A stretch of 64,000 nucleotides of DNA from Enterococcus xiangfangensis (GCF_005405365.1 NZ_BJDX01000006.1:1-64000); one strand, 5' to 3'. Numbered from the stretch's first letter, positions 38,175 to 46,094 are shown. Made by a program: numbers and translations. The notes: a model not told the origin generated them from the sequence alone.

Positions 38175-38198
38175 ACCCCCCTGTTAGATAGGGGGGGT
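38175..38198 (-). other. oriT-like palindrome of Tn916/ICEBs1 type
   Basis: Plus strand reads ACCCCCC-TGTTAGATAG-GGGGGGT. On the minus strand this is a 24-nt palindrome that contains CTAACAGGGGGGT after an ACCCCCC arm and is followed by ACAAAAA. From memory, the nic region of the MOBT relaxases of ICEBs1 and Tn916 has the same 24-nt length, the same C7/G6 arms and the same CTAACAGGGGGGT half; the Tn916 version also has TATCTAACA in the loop. No relaxase gene is present in the element. This needs alignment, but the match in form is striking. Confidence 0.78.
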
Positions 38199-38300
38199 GA
38201 AACAACACTCGCGGGCTGGCGCCCACTCGTGTTCAAGGCGAACTCTTTACGAAGGGGAATTCGCTTGAGGCGAACCCCTCCGCAAAGAGCGCCTAACATT
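38199..38300. other. nested hairpins beside the oriT-like site
   Basis: First stem AACAC / GTGTT with inner GGGC / GCCC (about 38202-38234). Then a four-tier stem: GGCG / CGCC, CTCTTT / AAAGAG, AGGGG / CCCCT and TTCGC / GCGAA, between about 38237 and 38294. GC-rich in an AT-rich region and without coding potential. It could be part of oriT (recognition or recircularisation) or a single-strand origin for the transferred strand. The rest of the 37941-38409 gap shows nothing. Confidence 0.55.
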
Positions 38301-38409
38301 TGGAGAATTTTATATCAATTCTATCTAGCAATCAATAATGAAAAAATATCAATTCATAAAGTCGTTCAAAGCGCTATGTTTAGAAAGCAATGACTGAAAA
38401 GGGGAAACT

Positions 38410-38865
38410 ATGGACTTTCAACATCCTGATGATCAAATTATGTCTGAATTAATTGAACGGCAATGGACTCGGCATTCAATTCAATCAGCTATTGTAAATC
38501 CAGCGGGTAAGGTTATTTGTTTTGGTGAGACAACTGTAAGTGAGAGTCATGATCCTACTGCTCATGCAGAGATTAACAGTATTCGAAAAGCCTGCACTAT
38601 ACTGGAAATAGCAGCTTTTCCGAAAGGATATTGGCTGTATTCTACTTTTGAACCTTGCCCTTTGTGTAGTTCAGCAGCAATATGGGCGGGAATAGATGGA
38701 ATTGTTTATGCAAATAATCCAGATTACAGAGGGAATGAACCAAATTGGTCATTCATGTCTTGTAAGGAGGTCTTAGCAGCCGGCAGTTCTATTCATCCAG
38801 TATCATTAATACAAGATTTTAAAATTGATGATATAAAAGGATATTTTATTCGCCATGATGTTTAG
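38410..38865 (+). CDS. nucleoside/tRNA-adenosine-type deaminase family protein
   Basis: 151 residues of the cytidine/deoxycytidylate deaminase fold. Zinc site HAEINSIRKAC (His-x-Glu) and PCPLCSSAAIWAGID (PCxxC) are complete, so it should be active. Length and the sequence DYRGNEPNWSFMSCKEVLAAGSSIHPV are closer to guanine-deaminase/nucleoside deaminases than to TadA, which would be expected as an essential chromosomal gene. It is cargo of the element; substrate unknown. AAAGGGG lies before the ATG. Confidence 0.8.
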   Translation: MDFQHPDDQIMSELIERQWTRHSIQSAIVNPAGKVICFGETTVSESHDPTAHAEINSIRKACTILEIAAFPKGYWLYSTFEPCPLCSSAAIWAGIDGIVYANNPDYRGNEPNWSFMSCKEVLAAGSSIHPVSLIQDFKIDDIKGYFIRHDV

Positions 38866-39030
38866 TCCTACAAGTTTTGAGGAATTTGTTCTTTTATCTT
38901 TGATTTGGCAACGATAAAAAGACTACGTGGATTTACCATGCAGTTTCTTCAATGGAAAGTTTTAAAGGAGTGTAGTTGATACTGATATGCTCTGAACTTA
39001 TCGTAACTAAATTGTCTTACGTTGAAAATT

Positions 39031-39051
39031 GGTTACGAATCGTGGTTACGA
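39031..39051 (+). repeat. paired GGTTACGA repeats, right end
   Basis: GGTTACGA at 39031-39038 and 39044-39051, 13 bp apart, the same octamer and nearly the same spacing as at the left end. A partial inverse, TCGTAAC, is at 39001-39007. Probable integrase arm sites. Confidence 0.75.
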
Positions 39052-39156
39052 GTGCCTAAAATCGACTGAAATACAGTACAAATTTTGAGGCGGAAAATAC
39101 TGGTAAATCAGCACTTTTGATATTCATTGATTTAAAATAACACATTTGAACTGCCA

Positions 39157-39206
39157 ACCAGGTCTTAAAAAAGCCCGTAAAGCATCACAATTCTCAAAAC
39201 GTTAAT
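39157..39206 (+). repeat. attachment site, right (displaced rpsI 3' end)
   Basis: Second copy of the 50-bp repeat; it encodes [15 protein letters not shown] and a stop, the same end as S9, but has no start and no gene before it. The rpsI-type terminator follows 25 bases on, so this is most likely the original chromosomal end of rpsI pushed away by integration. Confidence 0.92.
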
Positions 39207-39230
39207 ATATCCTTATATATCAACATTTTC

Positions 39231-39267
39231 AGGCGTTTCGCAAGTCATTTTGCGAAGCGTCTTTTTT
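39231..39267 (+). terminator. original rpsI terminator
   Basis: GGCGTTTCGCAA / TTGCGAAGCGTC stem (39232-39243, 39250-39261, one G-U) followed by TTTTTT. It now stands behind the displaced rpsI end and has no gene to serve. Confidence 0.88.
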
Positions 39268-39775
39268 GTTATTCCCACCAGTCAATTTCTGATAAGTAAT
39301 CTTACCAACAGGCATTTTAATAATATTTGGTGTGTTTCGTAATATTGGATTGTCTTGCCAAGGTTGAGCCTTATGTCGTAGTTTGTACGGTACCGCATGG
39401 GCGTGGTTTTTATGATATCTTTGATTGGTATTTCCTTTGTCATCAAAGGTGGTACAGAGTAATCGTTCCTTAGTTTATTCAATTTCAAATTCGATGGCTC
39501 TTTTTATTGAACTTTCTATTGTTGAATCAATGGATTTAGTTTACCTGGAATGTAAAAAATAGTAATCATCTTTACTTCTGCGCTTTTCTGATTATCGAAT
39601 GTATTTAATACTTTATCCACCATAATTTGAGAGACCATAAAATTTGTATTTGTCCATCTTCTCATAGTAATAAAAAGATGGACACTTTTAGTCTGCTTTA
39701 TAAAGCGGCTATTTTTGTCAATATTACTTCTGCCTTGATTCTTTGAATAGGTATCGTTGTTGTTCAAATCCATAA
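39268..39775 (-). pseudogene. degenerate reading frames, unrecognised
   Basis: Between the displaced rpsI end and dus there is no intact gene. On the minus strand several coding-like pieces occur in different frames with stops between them, for example HAVPYKLRHKAQPW and NTPNIIKMPVGKITYQKL just upstream of the terminator, and SVHLFITMRRW further up. This looks like a decayed gene with frameshifts, but I cannot name its family. Confidence 0.4.
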
Positions 39776-39881
39776 CAGGGTTCGGCTCTAATGCGGATCT
39801 TTCGCTTTGCTTCTTCTTTCAAAGCTTAGTATAATAGCGTTGTTTTGGTAAAAAGTGCTGAACTAGGAGGAAGTATACATA

Positions 39882-40844
39882 ATGGCAAGTAATTTTTGGG
39901 CGGAATTGCCGAAGCCCTTTTTTATATTGGCACCGATGGAAGATGTGACAGATGTCGTGTTTCGTCATGTTGTCAAAGAAGCGGGAGCACCGGATGTCTT
40001 TTTTACGGAGTTTACGAATTCGGATAGTTTTTGTCATCCGGAAGGAATCGAAAGTGTCCGTGGACGGTTGGCTTTCACGGAAGATGAACAGCCGATGGTC
40101 GCTCATATTTGGGGCGATAAACCGGAATTTTTTCGCCAAATGAGTATCGCTTTGGCGGATATGGGATTTAAGGGAATCGATCTTAATATGGGGTGTCCGG
40201 TCCCGAATGTTGCCGAACGTGGCAAAGGCAGCGGATTGATCTTGCGTCCTGAAGTGGCGGCGGAATTGATCGACGCAGCGAAAGCGGGTGGTTTGCCAGT
40301 CAGTGTGAAAACACGGGTCGGCTTTACGGAGCTGGCTGAAATGGAGCAATGGATCAGTCACTTATTGAAACAAGACATCGCCAATCTTTCAATCCATTTG
40401 CGGACACGAAAAGAAATGAGTAAAGCAGCGGCTCATTGGGAATTGATTCCTCAAATCATAAAAATACGCGATGCGCTTGCACCGCAAACGTTGATCACGA
40501 TCAACGGCGATATTTTGGATCGTCAGATGGGGCTGGAATTAGCTAAAAAATATGGAGTCGACGGTGTGATGATCGGTCGCGGAATTTTCAAAAATCCTTA
40601 TGCCTTTGAAAAAAATCCGCAACCGCATACGCCCAAAGATTTGATCGATTTATTACGGTTGCAGCTTGATCTGCAAGATAAATATGCGGAGCAAGTTCCC
40701 CGGTCTATCGTTGGCTTGCATCGCTTTTTCAAAATTTATGTCAAAGGTTTTCCTGGAGCAAATGATTTGCGTGTTCGTCTGATGAATACGAAAACTACCG
40801 CAGAAGTCCGCACAATTTTAGCAGCGTTTGAAAGAAATAATTAA
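39882..40844 (+). CDS. dus: tRNA-dihydrouridine synthase
   Basis: 320 residues, FMN-dependent enzyme that reduces uridine to dihydrouridine in the D-loop of tRNA. FMN-barrel start [19 protein letters not shown], the catalytic cysteine in [13 protein letters not shown] near residue 105, then [15 protein letters not shown] and [22 protein letters not shown] stands 13 bases before the ATG. It is one of several Dus paralogues expected in Firmicutes; I cannot assign which positions it modifies. Single gene with its own terminator. Confidence 0.93.
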   Translation: MASNFWAELPKPFFILAPMEDVTDVVFRHVVKEAGAPDVFFTEFTNSDSFCHPEGIESVRGRLAFTEDEQPMVAHIWGDKPEFFRQMSIALADMGFKGIDLNMGCPVPNVAERGKGSGLILRPEVAAELIDAAKAGGLPVSVKTRVGFTELAEMEQWISHLLKQDIANLSIHLRTRKEMSKAAAHWELIPQIIKIRDALAPQTLITINGDILDRQMGLELAKKYGVDGVMIGRGIFKNPYAFEKNPQPHTPKDLIDLLRLQLDLQDKYAEQVPRSIVGLHRFFKIYVKGFPGANDLRVRLMNTKTTAEVRTILAAFERNN

Positions 40845-40893
40845 AAAACCTTTAGCCCTCAAAAGTCAGCCTTTGAGGGCTAAAGGTTTTTTT
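40844..40893. terminator. terminator after dus
   Basis: Perfect 21-bp inverted repeat with arms AAAAAACCTTTAGCCCTCAA(A) and its complement, 8-nt loop; T run on both strands. Confidence 0.95.
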
Positions 40894-40957
40894 GAAGACA
40901 ATATTAAATAACGTTCTTTCTTTAAGTCAGAGCGACATCTCGGTTCTTCACGGATAA

Positions 40958-41224
40958 TTAATTATTATTTTCGATGATTTGACTGACAAGGGTCAATACG
41001 TTTTTCAGTTTATCGATCTCAGTCGTATCACGGGATAAGTCATAATCATTTTTGGTTCCTTCACTGCGCTAATCGATCAGCTCAGCTTTTTTCAAAATTT
41101 TCAAATGATGAGAGACCGCTGGCCGAGAAAGTTTCGTTACTTCAGTCAGATCGGTTACCTGCAAGCTTTGCATGATATCATGACACTGACTGACAAGGAC
41201 TAAGTTTTGATACAAGTAAGTTCA
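40958..41224 (-). pseudogene. ArsR-family regulator remnant (5' truncated, in-frame stop)
   Basis: Reading the minus strand in one frame gives LYQNLVLVSQCHDIM, then the ArsR helix-turn-helix LTEVTKLSRPAVSHHLKILK-KAELID, a TAG stop (41071-41069), then RSEGTKNDYDLS and a C-terminal helix to a TAA at 40960. Intact ArsR proteins have Tyr or a similar residue where the TAG stands. The start is also missing: the frame runs directly into the oxidoreductase remnant at about 41222. Both faults make a functional protein very unlikely. Confidence 0.8.
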
Positions 41225-41332
41225 GGTGGAGTTAGGACGATCGCGCCCTCGTTAGCTGATATCCAAGAAGCCTTCGACTATTCTGAATCTGGTCGGGCAA
41301 AGGGCAAGATTATTATTAAAATGGCGGATTGA
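41222..41332 (+). pseudogene. 3' remnant of zinc-type NADP-dependent oxidoreductase
   Basis: Plus-strand frame ending at TGA 41330-41332 reads TIAPSLADIQEAFDYSES and GRAKGKIIIKMAD, the C-terminus of medium-chain quinone/alcohol oxidoreductases (final GK-I/V-V/I motif). The other 300 residues are missing. ArsR regulators are often divergent from such enzymes, so one deletion that removed both 5' ends and the shared promoter explains the present join. Confidence 0.75.
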
Positions 41333-41386
41333 TTGCTGGAACGGGTGATTTTGTTACAATGAAGGAGATGGAAGGGGCGAAAAACG

Positions 41387-41878
41387 ATGATCGAAATAAA
41401 ACTTGGTGATATCGCGCATTTAGATTTTCAAGTAGATGCAATCGTCAATGCAGCCAATGCGGCACTGATTCCCGGCGGTGGCGTAGATGGTGCGCTCAAT
41501 CGCGCGGCGGGTCCTGAATTGAAACAAGCGATGGAAAAAATCGGCGGGACTACGGTGGGAAGTGCAGTCATCACACCAGCGTTTGCTTTGCCGGCGAATT
41601 ATGTGATCCATGCAGTGGGACCGCGCTACATCGACGGTAAGCATAACGAGGCAGCCTTATTGTCTGCAGCTTACGAAGCAGTTTTTCAATTCGCCCATGA
41701 ATACAAGTTGCATTCACTTGCGCTGCCTGTGTTGAGTTCTGGTATTTATGGCTATCCGAAAGTTGATGCCGCAAAAATCCTTTACGAAGTAGCTAATCGA
41801 CCTGAAAACCAGCACTTCGCTATGTCGGTGATCGTGTTTACTGAAGAGTGGCTGTCGATTTTTGAAAAGCTCAAGTGA
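41387..41878 (+). CDS. macrodomain protein, O-acetyl-ADP-ribose deacetylase-like
   Basis: 163 residues, a single macrodomain. IVNAANAALIPGGGVDGALNRAAGPEL (about 21-50) is the ADP-ribose-binding segment of the YmdB/MacroD class, with the catalytic Asn and Asp of the family; the phosphate-binding loop is LPVLSSGIYGYPK. Likely removes ADP-ribose from proteins or deacetylates O-acetyl-ADP-ribose in the cytosol. GGAGATGG precedes the ATG by about 15 bases and AAGGGGCG is closer. Lies alone between the deletion scar and a MazG-like gene. Confidence 0.9.
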   Translation: MIEIKLGDIAHLDFQVDAIVNAANAALIPGGGVDGALNRAAGPELKQAMEKIGGTTVGSAVITPAFALPANYVIHAVGPRYIDGKHNEAALLSAAYEAVFQFAHEYKLHSLALPVLSSGIYGYPKVDAAKILYEVANRPENQHFAMSVIVFTEEWLSIFEKLK

Positions 41879-41998
41879 TTCGTATCCGTCCTAAAATATT
41901 GGTTATTAGTTAGTAAATAATCTGGAGCAAGCGCTGAGCCTGGCAAAAGAGATTGGATTTGTTTCTATGATAAAATAGTAGCGGAAAGAAGGTTGACT

Positions 41999-42292
41999 AT
42001 GGATAGTATGGAAAAAATCAATCGGTTTCGCGATGAACGAAACTGGCGACCTTTTCATAATGAAAAAGATTTAGCTTTGTCGATTTGTTTAGAAGCGGCG
42101 GAGTTGTTAGAACTTTTTCAATGGAAAGATTCAGCCGAAGCACGGACTCAAACGGAACGATTGAAAGAAGAATTGGCGGATGTATTAATCTATTCGTATA
42201 TGATGGCAGATAATTTGGATTTTGACATTGATGAAATCATCAGTGAAAAATTAAAGAAAAACGCGATTAAGTATCCGCTGGAAAACGCGTAA
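41999..42292 (+). CDS. MazG-like nucleotide pyrophosphohydrolase
   Basis: 97 residues, all-alpha NTP-PPase fold. Metal-binding acidic residues are in LEAAELLELFQW (Glu-x-x-Glu) and EELADVLIYSYMMAD (Glu ... Asp), the pattern of small MazG-like proteins that hydrolyse (d)NTPs to monophosphates for house-cleaning. TTG 41993 opens the frame, but AAGAAGG stands 6 nt before ATG 41999. Terminator at 42304. Confidence 0.87.
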   Translation: MDSMEKINRFRDERNWRPFHNEKDLALSICLEAAELLELFQWKDSAEARTQTERLKEELADVLIYSYMMADNLDFDIDEIISEKLKKNAIKYPLENA

Positions 42293-42303
42293 GGAAATCG
42301 CTG

Positions 42304-42339
42304 AGGGTGTGACAGAAGTTCTGTCACGCTCCTTTTTTC
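42304..42339 (+). terminator. terminator of the MazG-like gene
   Basis: AGGGTGTGACAGA / TCTGTCACGCTCCT stem with a 3-nt loop and TTTTTT; one of the TGTGACA-stem terminators of the window. Confidence 0.88.
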
Positions 42340-42469
42340 TAAATAAACGGTGTTCCAGAAGCAGTTTCTTCGAAAATCAGCCGAAATTTCATAAAAGTTT
42401 AGAAGTAATTTTCGAAAGTTACTTTTTACTTCTTGAAGCTGACCACTTCTGTCACACTCTCTTTACTAA

Positions 42470-42859
42470 TTATTCGTGTAATTCTAAGGGCAGTCCGTCT
42501 GGATCAAAGAAGAACGTCATCTTCTCGCCAGTAAAATCATCTGTTCGCAATGGCTCGCATTCAACGCCGCAACTCGCTAAGTAAGCGACGGTCGCCGCGA
42601 TATCAGTTGTTTTGAACGCTAGATGACGCAGTCCAGCTGCTTCAGGAAAACTTGGACGCTGCGGCGGATTTTGTACCGCAAAAATCTCTAGTTCAGCATC
42701 ATTTAATTGCAAATCCAATTTATAATCGTTTCGTTCAGGACGATAATTTTCGCGAATGATCGGTAAGCCGAGGATATCTACATAAAAATGTCGCGCTTTT
42801 TGATAATCTGACACAATGATAGCGACGTGATGAATCGCGGAAAAATCTGGTTTCGCCAT
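42470..42859 (-). CDS. VOC-family protein (glyoxalase/dioxygenase fold)
   Basis: 129 residues with two beta-alpha-beta-beta-beta modules of the vicinal oxygen chelate fold. Metal ligands visible: His in IHHVAIIVSD near residue 10, His in GLRHLAF, and Glu in PLELHE at the C-terminus. It resembles the YaeR/SMU1112c group of small VOC proteins, whose substrate is not settled; lactoylglutathione lyase is possible but not shown. AAGGATG precedes the ATG. Confidence 0.85.
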   Translation of the reverse strand: MAKPDFSAIHHVAIIVSDYQKARHFYVDILGLPIIRENYRPERNDYKLDLQLNDAELEIFAVQNPPQRPSFPEAAGLRHLAFKTTDIAATVAYLASCGVECEPLRTDDFTGEKMTFFFDPDGLPLELHE

Positions 42860-42910
42860 AAAAACATCCTTTCTGATTTATGATAAGTCGGTTAAATACT
42901 GAATCAAATT

Positions 42911-42940
42911 AGGGGGTGTGACAGGATTTCTGTCACACCC
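42911..42940 (-). terminator. hairpin after the HxlR regulator gene
   Basis: GGGTGTGACAG / CTGTCACACCC stem directly after the regulator's stop codon on the minus strand. The following T content is modest. Same stem family as other terminators here. Confidence 0.65.
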
Positions 42941-42943
42941 TCT

Positions 42944-43297
42944 TTAGTTTGCCTTCAAATAAACGTCTTGTCCTTCTTCTTGCAAATGAGCGACGTGCTG
43001 CTCACCCCAACTGCATAAACTGTCTAAAATATCTGAAAGGCTACGCCCATATTCGCTTAATGAATATTCAACTTTCGGCGGTACTTGCTGGTATACTTTC
43101 CGATCGATGATTTTGTCATCTTCTAATTCGCGGAGTTGTTGCGTTAACATTTTTTGACTGATGCCGGTGATGCCGCGTTTCAAATCACTAGGACGCATGG
43201 GTCCATGGCGTAGGTTACAAAGAATGATTGGTTTCCATTTTCCACCGATAACATCCATTGTTGCTTCTACGCCGATCATATATGCACGATTTTCCAA
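42944..43297 (-). CDS. HxlR/DUF24-family transcriptional regulator
   Basis: 117 residues, winged-helix regulator. GVEATMDVIGGKWKPIILCNLRHGPMRPSDLKRGITGISQKMLTQQLRELEDDKIIDRKVYQQVPPKVEYSLSEYGRSL is the full DUF24 domain. One Cys in the N-terminal part (ILCNLR, not the usual N-terminal position) is a poor fit to YodB-type redox sensing. Divergent from an MFS transporter with 146 bases between them, so it most likely controls that gene. AAGGAGGAA precedes the start. Confidence 0.9.
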   Translation of the reverse strand: MENRAYMIGVEATMDVIGGKWKPIILCNLRHGPMRPSDLKRGITGISQKMLTQQLRELEDDKIIDRKVYQQVPPKVEYSLSEYGRSLSDILDSLCSWGEQHVAHLQEEGQDVYLKAN

Positions 43298-43329
43298 AAA
43301 AATTCCTCCTTAAAACCCTTGATACAATT

Positions 43330-43405
43330 CAAAAGTCACTAAAAGGTACCTATGATACAAAAAAGTGGGTACTTATCAAAAGTTCATCAACAGTATATAG
43401 TATCT
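43330..43405. promoter_or_regulatory. HxlR/MFS divergent control region
   Basis: The gap 43298-43443 holds AAAAGGTACCT (near 43343) and GTGGGTACTT (near 43371), two GGTAC-centred half-sites about 25 bp apart, and the dyad AGTATATAGTAT-like sequence near 43393. These are the plausible operators of the HxlR regulator; the exact promoters are unclear. GGAGG stands 8 nt before the transporter ATG. Confidence 0.45.
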
Positions 43406-43443
43406 TCTTGTAGCTTACAAATAATCTTTTTTGGAGGAAAAAA

Positions 43444-44652
43444 ATGGAAAAGAAAATCTCACCAAACTTAACTTTACTGGCTCTCGCAATCAATGCCTTT
43501 GCGATCGGGTCGACTGAATTTATCAGCGTCGGATTGTTGCCGATGATCGTCAAAAGTTTCGATGTCACACTCGCACAAGCAGGTTTGACCGTCTCTTTAT
43601 ACGCGTTAGGCGTAACAATCGGTGCCCCGTTATTAACTATTTTGACCGGCAAGTGGAACCGGCGCAATTTGATGATCGGGATCATGCTTTTATTTATCGC
43701 CGGGAATGTATTAGCCGCGTTTGCTCCAACGTTTATGATTTTATTAGTGGGTCGTATTTTAGCAGCATTGGCACATGGAATCTTTATGTCAGTTTCAACA
43801 GTTGTCGCTGCTGATGTCGTTGCGCCGTCGCGGCGTGCAAGTGCGATCGCCATCATGTTTACCGGTTTGACTGTCGCAACTGTGACAGGAGTACCATTGG
43901 GAACATTTATTGGTCAACAAACAACATGGAATATGTCCTTTATTTTTATCGCAGCAGTTGGGTTACTTGGTTTGATCGCCAGCAGTTTCTTAGTTCCGCG
44001 TCAATTACCGATTCCTGGCAAAGTCGATTTGAAAGGTTTTGTCCGAATCTTTTCGAATAAACCGTTAGTGATGTCTTTCTTGATCACCGCATTCGGTTAC
44101 GGCGGGACGTTTGCTGCATACACGTATCTTTCACCAATCTTAGAAAATTTTGGTTTTTCCGCAAATGCAGTCGTGATCATTTTGATTGTTTATGGCGTGA
44201 TGGTCGCGATCGGCAATACCGTCGGCGGGCATTTGGCCAATGAAAAACCACTTGCTTCATTAATCAAGATGTTTGGTCTTTTACTAACATCCTTGCTGTT
44301 CTTATTTATCACGATCATGCTTGGAAATACGCTTCTCGGTTTGCTGGCAGCGATCCTTTTAGGACTGTTTGCTTTCATGAATGTGCCGGGATTGCAGTTA
44401 TATGTTGTGCAATTGGCTGAAAAATATGTACCACAAGACATTACATTGGCTTCCGCATTTAATATCGCGGCTTTCAATGTCGGGATTACGTTAGGTTCGA
44501 CTGTCGGTGCACAAGTCACAGGTAAAATGGGCATTGCTTACACACCGATTTTTGGTGCGGCGATTGTTTTACTAGCGATTCTTTTGATCGTGCAAGTGAA
44601 AAGAAGCGAAGCGCCGAGTTCTTTGAATGAAACAGCCGGCTGTGAAGAGTAA
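43444..44652 (+). CDS. MFS efflux transporter, DHA1 (AraJ/YdhP-like)
   Basis: 402 residues, 12 predicted membrane helices. Begins NLTLLALAINAFAIGSTEFISVGLLPMIVKSFDVTLAQAGLTVSLYALGVTIGAPLLTILTGKWNRRN, with the family motif A-like loop between helices 2 and 3 and LGRILAALAHGIFMSVSTVVAAD in helix 4-5. This group exports sugars, arabinose-like compounds or drugs. Divergent from an HxlR repressor, a common arrangement for efflux systems induced by toxic compounds. Substrate unknown. Confidence 0.9.
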   Translation: MEKKISPNLTLLALAINAFAIGSTEFISVGLLPMIVKSFDVTLAQAGLTVSLYALGVTIGAPLLTILTGKWNRRNLMIGIMLLFIAGNVLAAFAPTFMILLVGRILAALAHGIFMSVSTVVAADVVAPSRRASAIAIMFTGLTVATVTGVPLGTFIGQQTTWNMSFIFIAAVGLLGLIASSFLVPRQLPIPGKVDLKGFVRIFSNKPLVMSFLITAFGYGGTFAAYTYLSPILENFGFSANAVVIILIVYGVMVAIGNTVGGHLANEKPLASLIKMFGLLLTSLLFLFITIMLGNTLLGLLAAILLGLFAFMNVPGLQLYVVQLAEKYVPQDITLASAFNIAAFNVGITLGSTVGAQVTGKMGIAYTPIFGAAIVLLAILLIVQVKRSEAPSSLNETAGCEE

Positions 44653-44659
44653 CAGTTAT

Positions 44660-44712
44660 AAAAAAATCGAACCGCAAAAGCTATTAAACTGACTTTTGCG
44701 GTTCGGTTTATT
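44660..44712. terminator. bidirectional terminator between two MFS genes
   Basis: Perfect 13-bp stem CGAACCGCAAAAG / CTTTTGCGGTTCG (44668-44680, 44693-44705), T-rich on both strands; serves two convergent genes. Confidence 0.92.
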
Positions 44713-44723
44713 TTATTTTAAAA

Positions 44724-46094
44724 TCAGCCGCGAACGGGTTCTTTACGAAAATGGATCAAACAAGCGATCAATACCGCTAACAATAAAATTAGTAGTACGA
44801 TCAGCGAGAGTTGCGAGCCGGTAACAGTCGCGGCGATAAAATCAGTTTGCGATTGTTGTGCTAGATTGATGATCGTAGCAACGATCGCCGTAGCAACTGC
44901 TCCAGAGAATTGCTGCAGTGTGTTGAATAAGGTATTGCCGTCGCCATACTCAGCTTCTGGCAGCAAGTTCATGCCTGTAGTCATCAGATTGCTGTAAGCA
45001 AAGCCGATTCCGATCATATAAAAGACATGACCCGCGACAAAACCCAATAAAAGGGGCGAGCGTAATAACAAGGTTAAAGCGATCCAACCGATCGTTGCAA
45101 AACTCAAGCCAAGCAAAATCGGTTTTTTTGAACCGAAGATATCTAAGATCCGACCAGAAATGGGTGCTAAGATCGCACCGACAGCGGCTCCTGGCATCAT
45201 GACTAGACCCGCGATAAATGCGTCTTTGTCTAAAACGATTTGAATGAAGTTCGGTAAGACGAAAGAAATTCCTAACAATAAGAACTGACAAACTAAAAAA
45301 CCGCATAAAAACAAGACAAAGACTTTATTTTTCAAGACAGTGAGCCGCACCAATGGATTTTTTCCGCGCGTTGCTTGGCGGTAAAAAATGAATAAGCCGA
45401 GAATTCCGACTGCTAGTGAAAGCAAACTTAACCAGCTGCCGATTTGATTTAAGAACATTAGCAGCCCGCTGAAAAGCAATGCGACACCCAACAGACTTAT
45501 AATATCCAGTCCGCCCTTTTTCTTGACCGGCATTTCTGGAATCGCGTAAAGTCCGATCACTAAAGAAATCGCTAAGACGGGTAATAAAAATAAGAAGATC
45601 GCGTGCCAAGACAGGTTGGCAGTCATTATTCCGCCATACGTCGGACCGATCGCAGGAGCAATCGAAGTCGTTAACGTGCCGACGCCCATCATCGTGCCGC
45701 GTTTGTTCATGGGTGTGAAATTTAATATGATGTGGAACATCAATGGTAAAGCGATTCCTGTGCTGATTCCTTGGAGTAAACGCCCAATCAATAAAATACT
45801 AAAGGTCGGTGCCCATAAATCGATTACTAGTCCGGCAATAAAAAAGAGATTGGCGATGATAAATAATTTGCGGATCGAAAAATTTTTCAATAAATAATTA
45901 GAGAAAGGAACCATAATGGAGATCACTAGGAGATAAATAGTCGTCACCCATTGGACTGTACCGGTAGAGATCCCAAATTGTTCGATCAAGGTAGGAAAGG
46001 TCACGTTCATGGCGGTCTCGATCAAGACACCGGCAAAAGACATGATCCCTGTGGCAAGGACTGCTGACAATAAATGGATTTTCTTTTCTTTCAT
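44724..46094 (-). CDS. MFS multidrug exporter, DHA2 (EmrB/QacA-like)
   Basis: 456 residues, about 14 membrane helices. N-terminal MSFAGVLIETAMNVTFPTLIEQFGISTGTVQWVTTIYLLVISIMVPFSNYL and the helix 5 motif C region GVGTLTTSIAPAIGPTYGGIM, marking it as an antiporter of the drug:proton type. Substrate unknown. GGGAATT lies before the ATG, a weak ribosome site. Ends at the shared terminator. No linked regulator is evident. Confidence 0.9.
   Translation of the reverse strand: MKEKKIHLLSAVLATGIMSFAGVLIETAMNVTFPTLIEQFGISTGTVQWVTTIYLLVISIMVPFSNYLLKNFSIRKLFIIANLFFIAGLVIDLWAPTFSILLIGRLLQGISTGIALPLMFHIILNFTPMNKRGTMMGVGTLTTSIAPAIGPTYGGIMTANLSWHAIFLFLLPVLAISLVIGLYAIPEMPVKKKGGLDIISLLGVALLFSGLLMFLNQIGSWLSLLSLAVGILGLFIFYRQATRGKNPLVRLTVLKNKVFVLFLCGFLVCQFLLLGISFVLPNFIQIVLDKDAFIAGLVMMPGAAVGAILAPISGRILDIFGSKKPILLGLSFATIGWIALTLLLRSPLLLGFVAGHVFYMIGIGFAYSNLMTTGMNLLPEAEYGDGNTLFNTLQQFSGAVATAIVATIINLAQQSQTDFIAATVTGSQLSLIVLLILLLAVLIACLIHFRKEPVRG

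Larger units (their letters stand above)
29778..39206. mobile_element. integrated element in rpsI with Hachiman, Fic and oriT-like sequence
   Basis: About 9.4 kb between the two rpsI-end repeats. Contents in order: own terminator, paired GGTTACGA arm-type repeats, int, xis, XRE repressor, hamB-hamA (Hachiman), fic, a Tn916/ICEBs1-type oriT-like palindrome, a deaminase gene and a second pair of GGTTACGA repeats. No relaxase, coupling protein, mating-pore gene, phage structural gene or replication protein is visible. This fits an integrative element that is mobilised in trans, or the remnant of one. AT content in hamAB is clearly higher than in the core genes, consistent with transfer. The rpsI 3' end is a known integration site for elements of streptococci and relatives. 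Confidence 0.88.

Noticed and set aside
38090..38299. 69-codon minus-strand frame near the oriT-like site
   Set aside because: It covers the palindrome and the nested hairpins, has no ribosome site and no protein-like composition.
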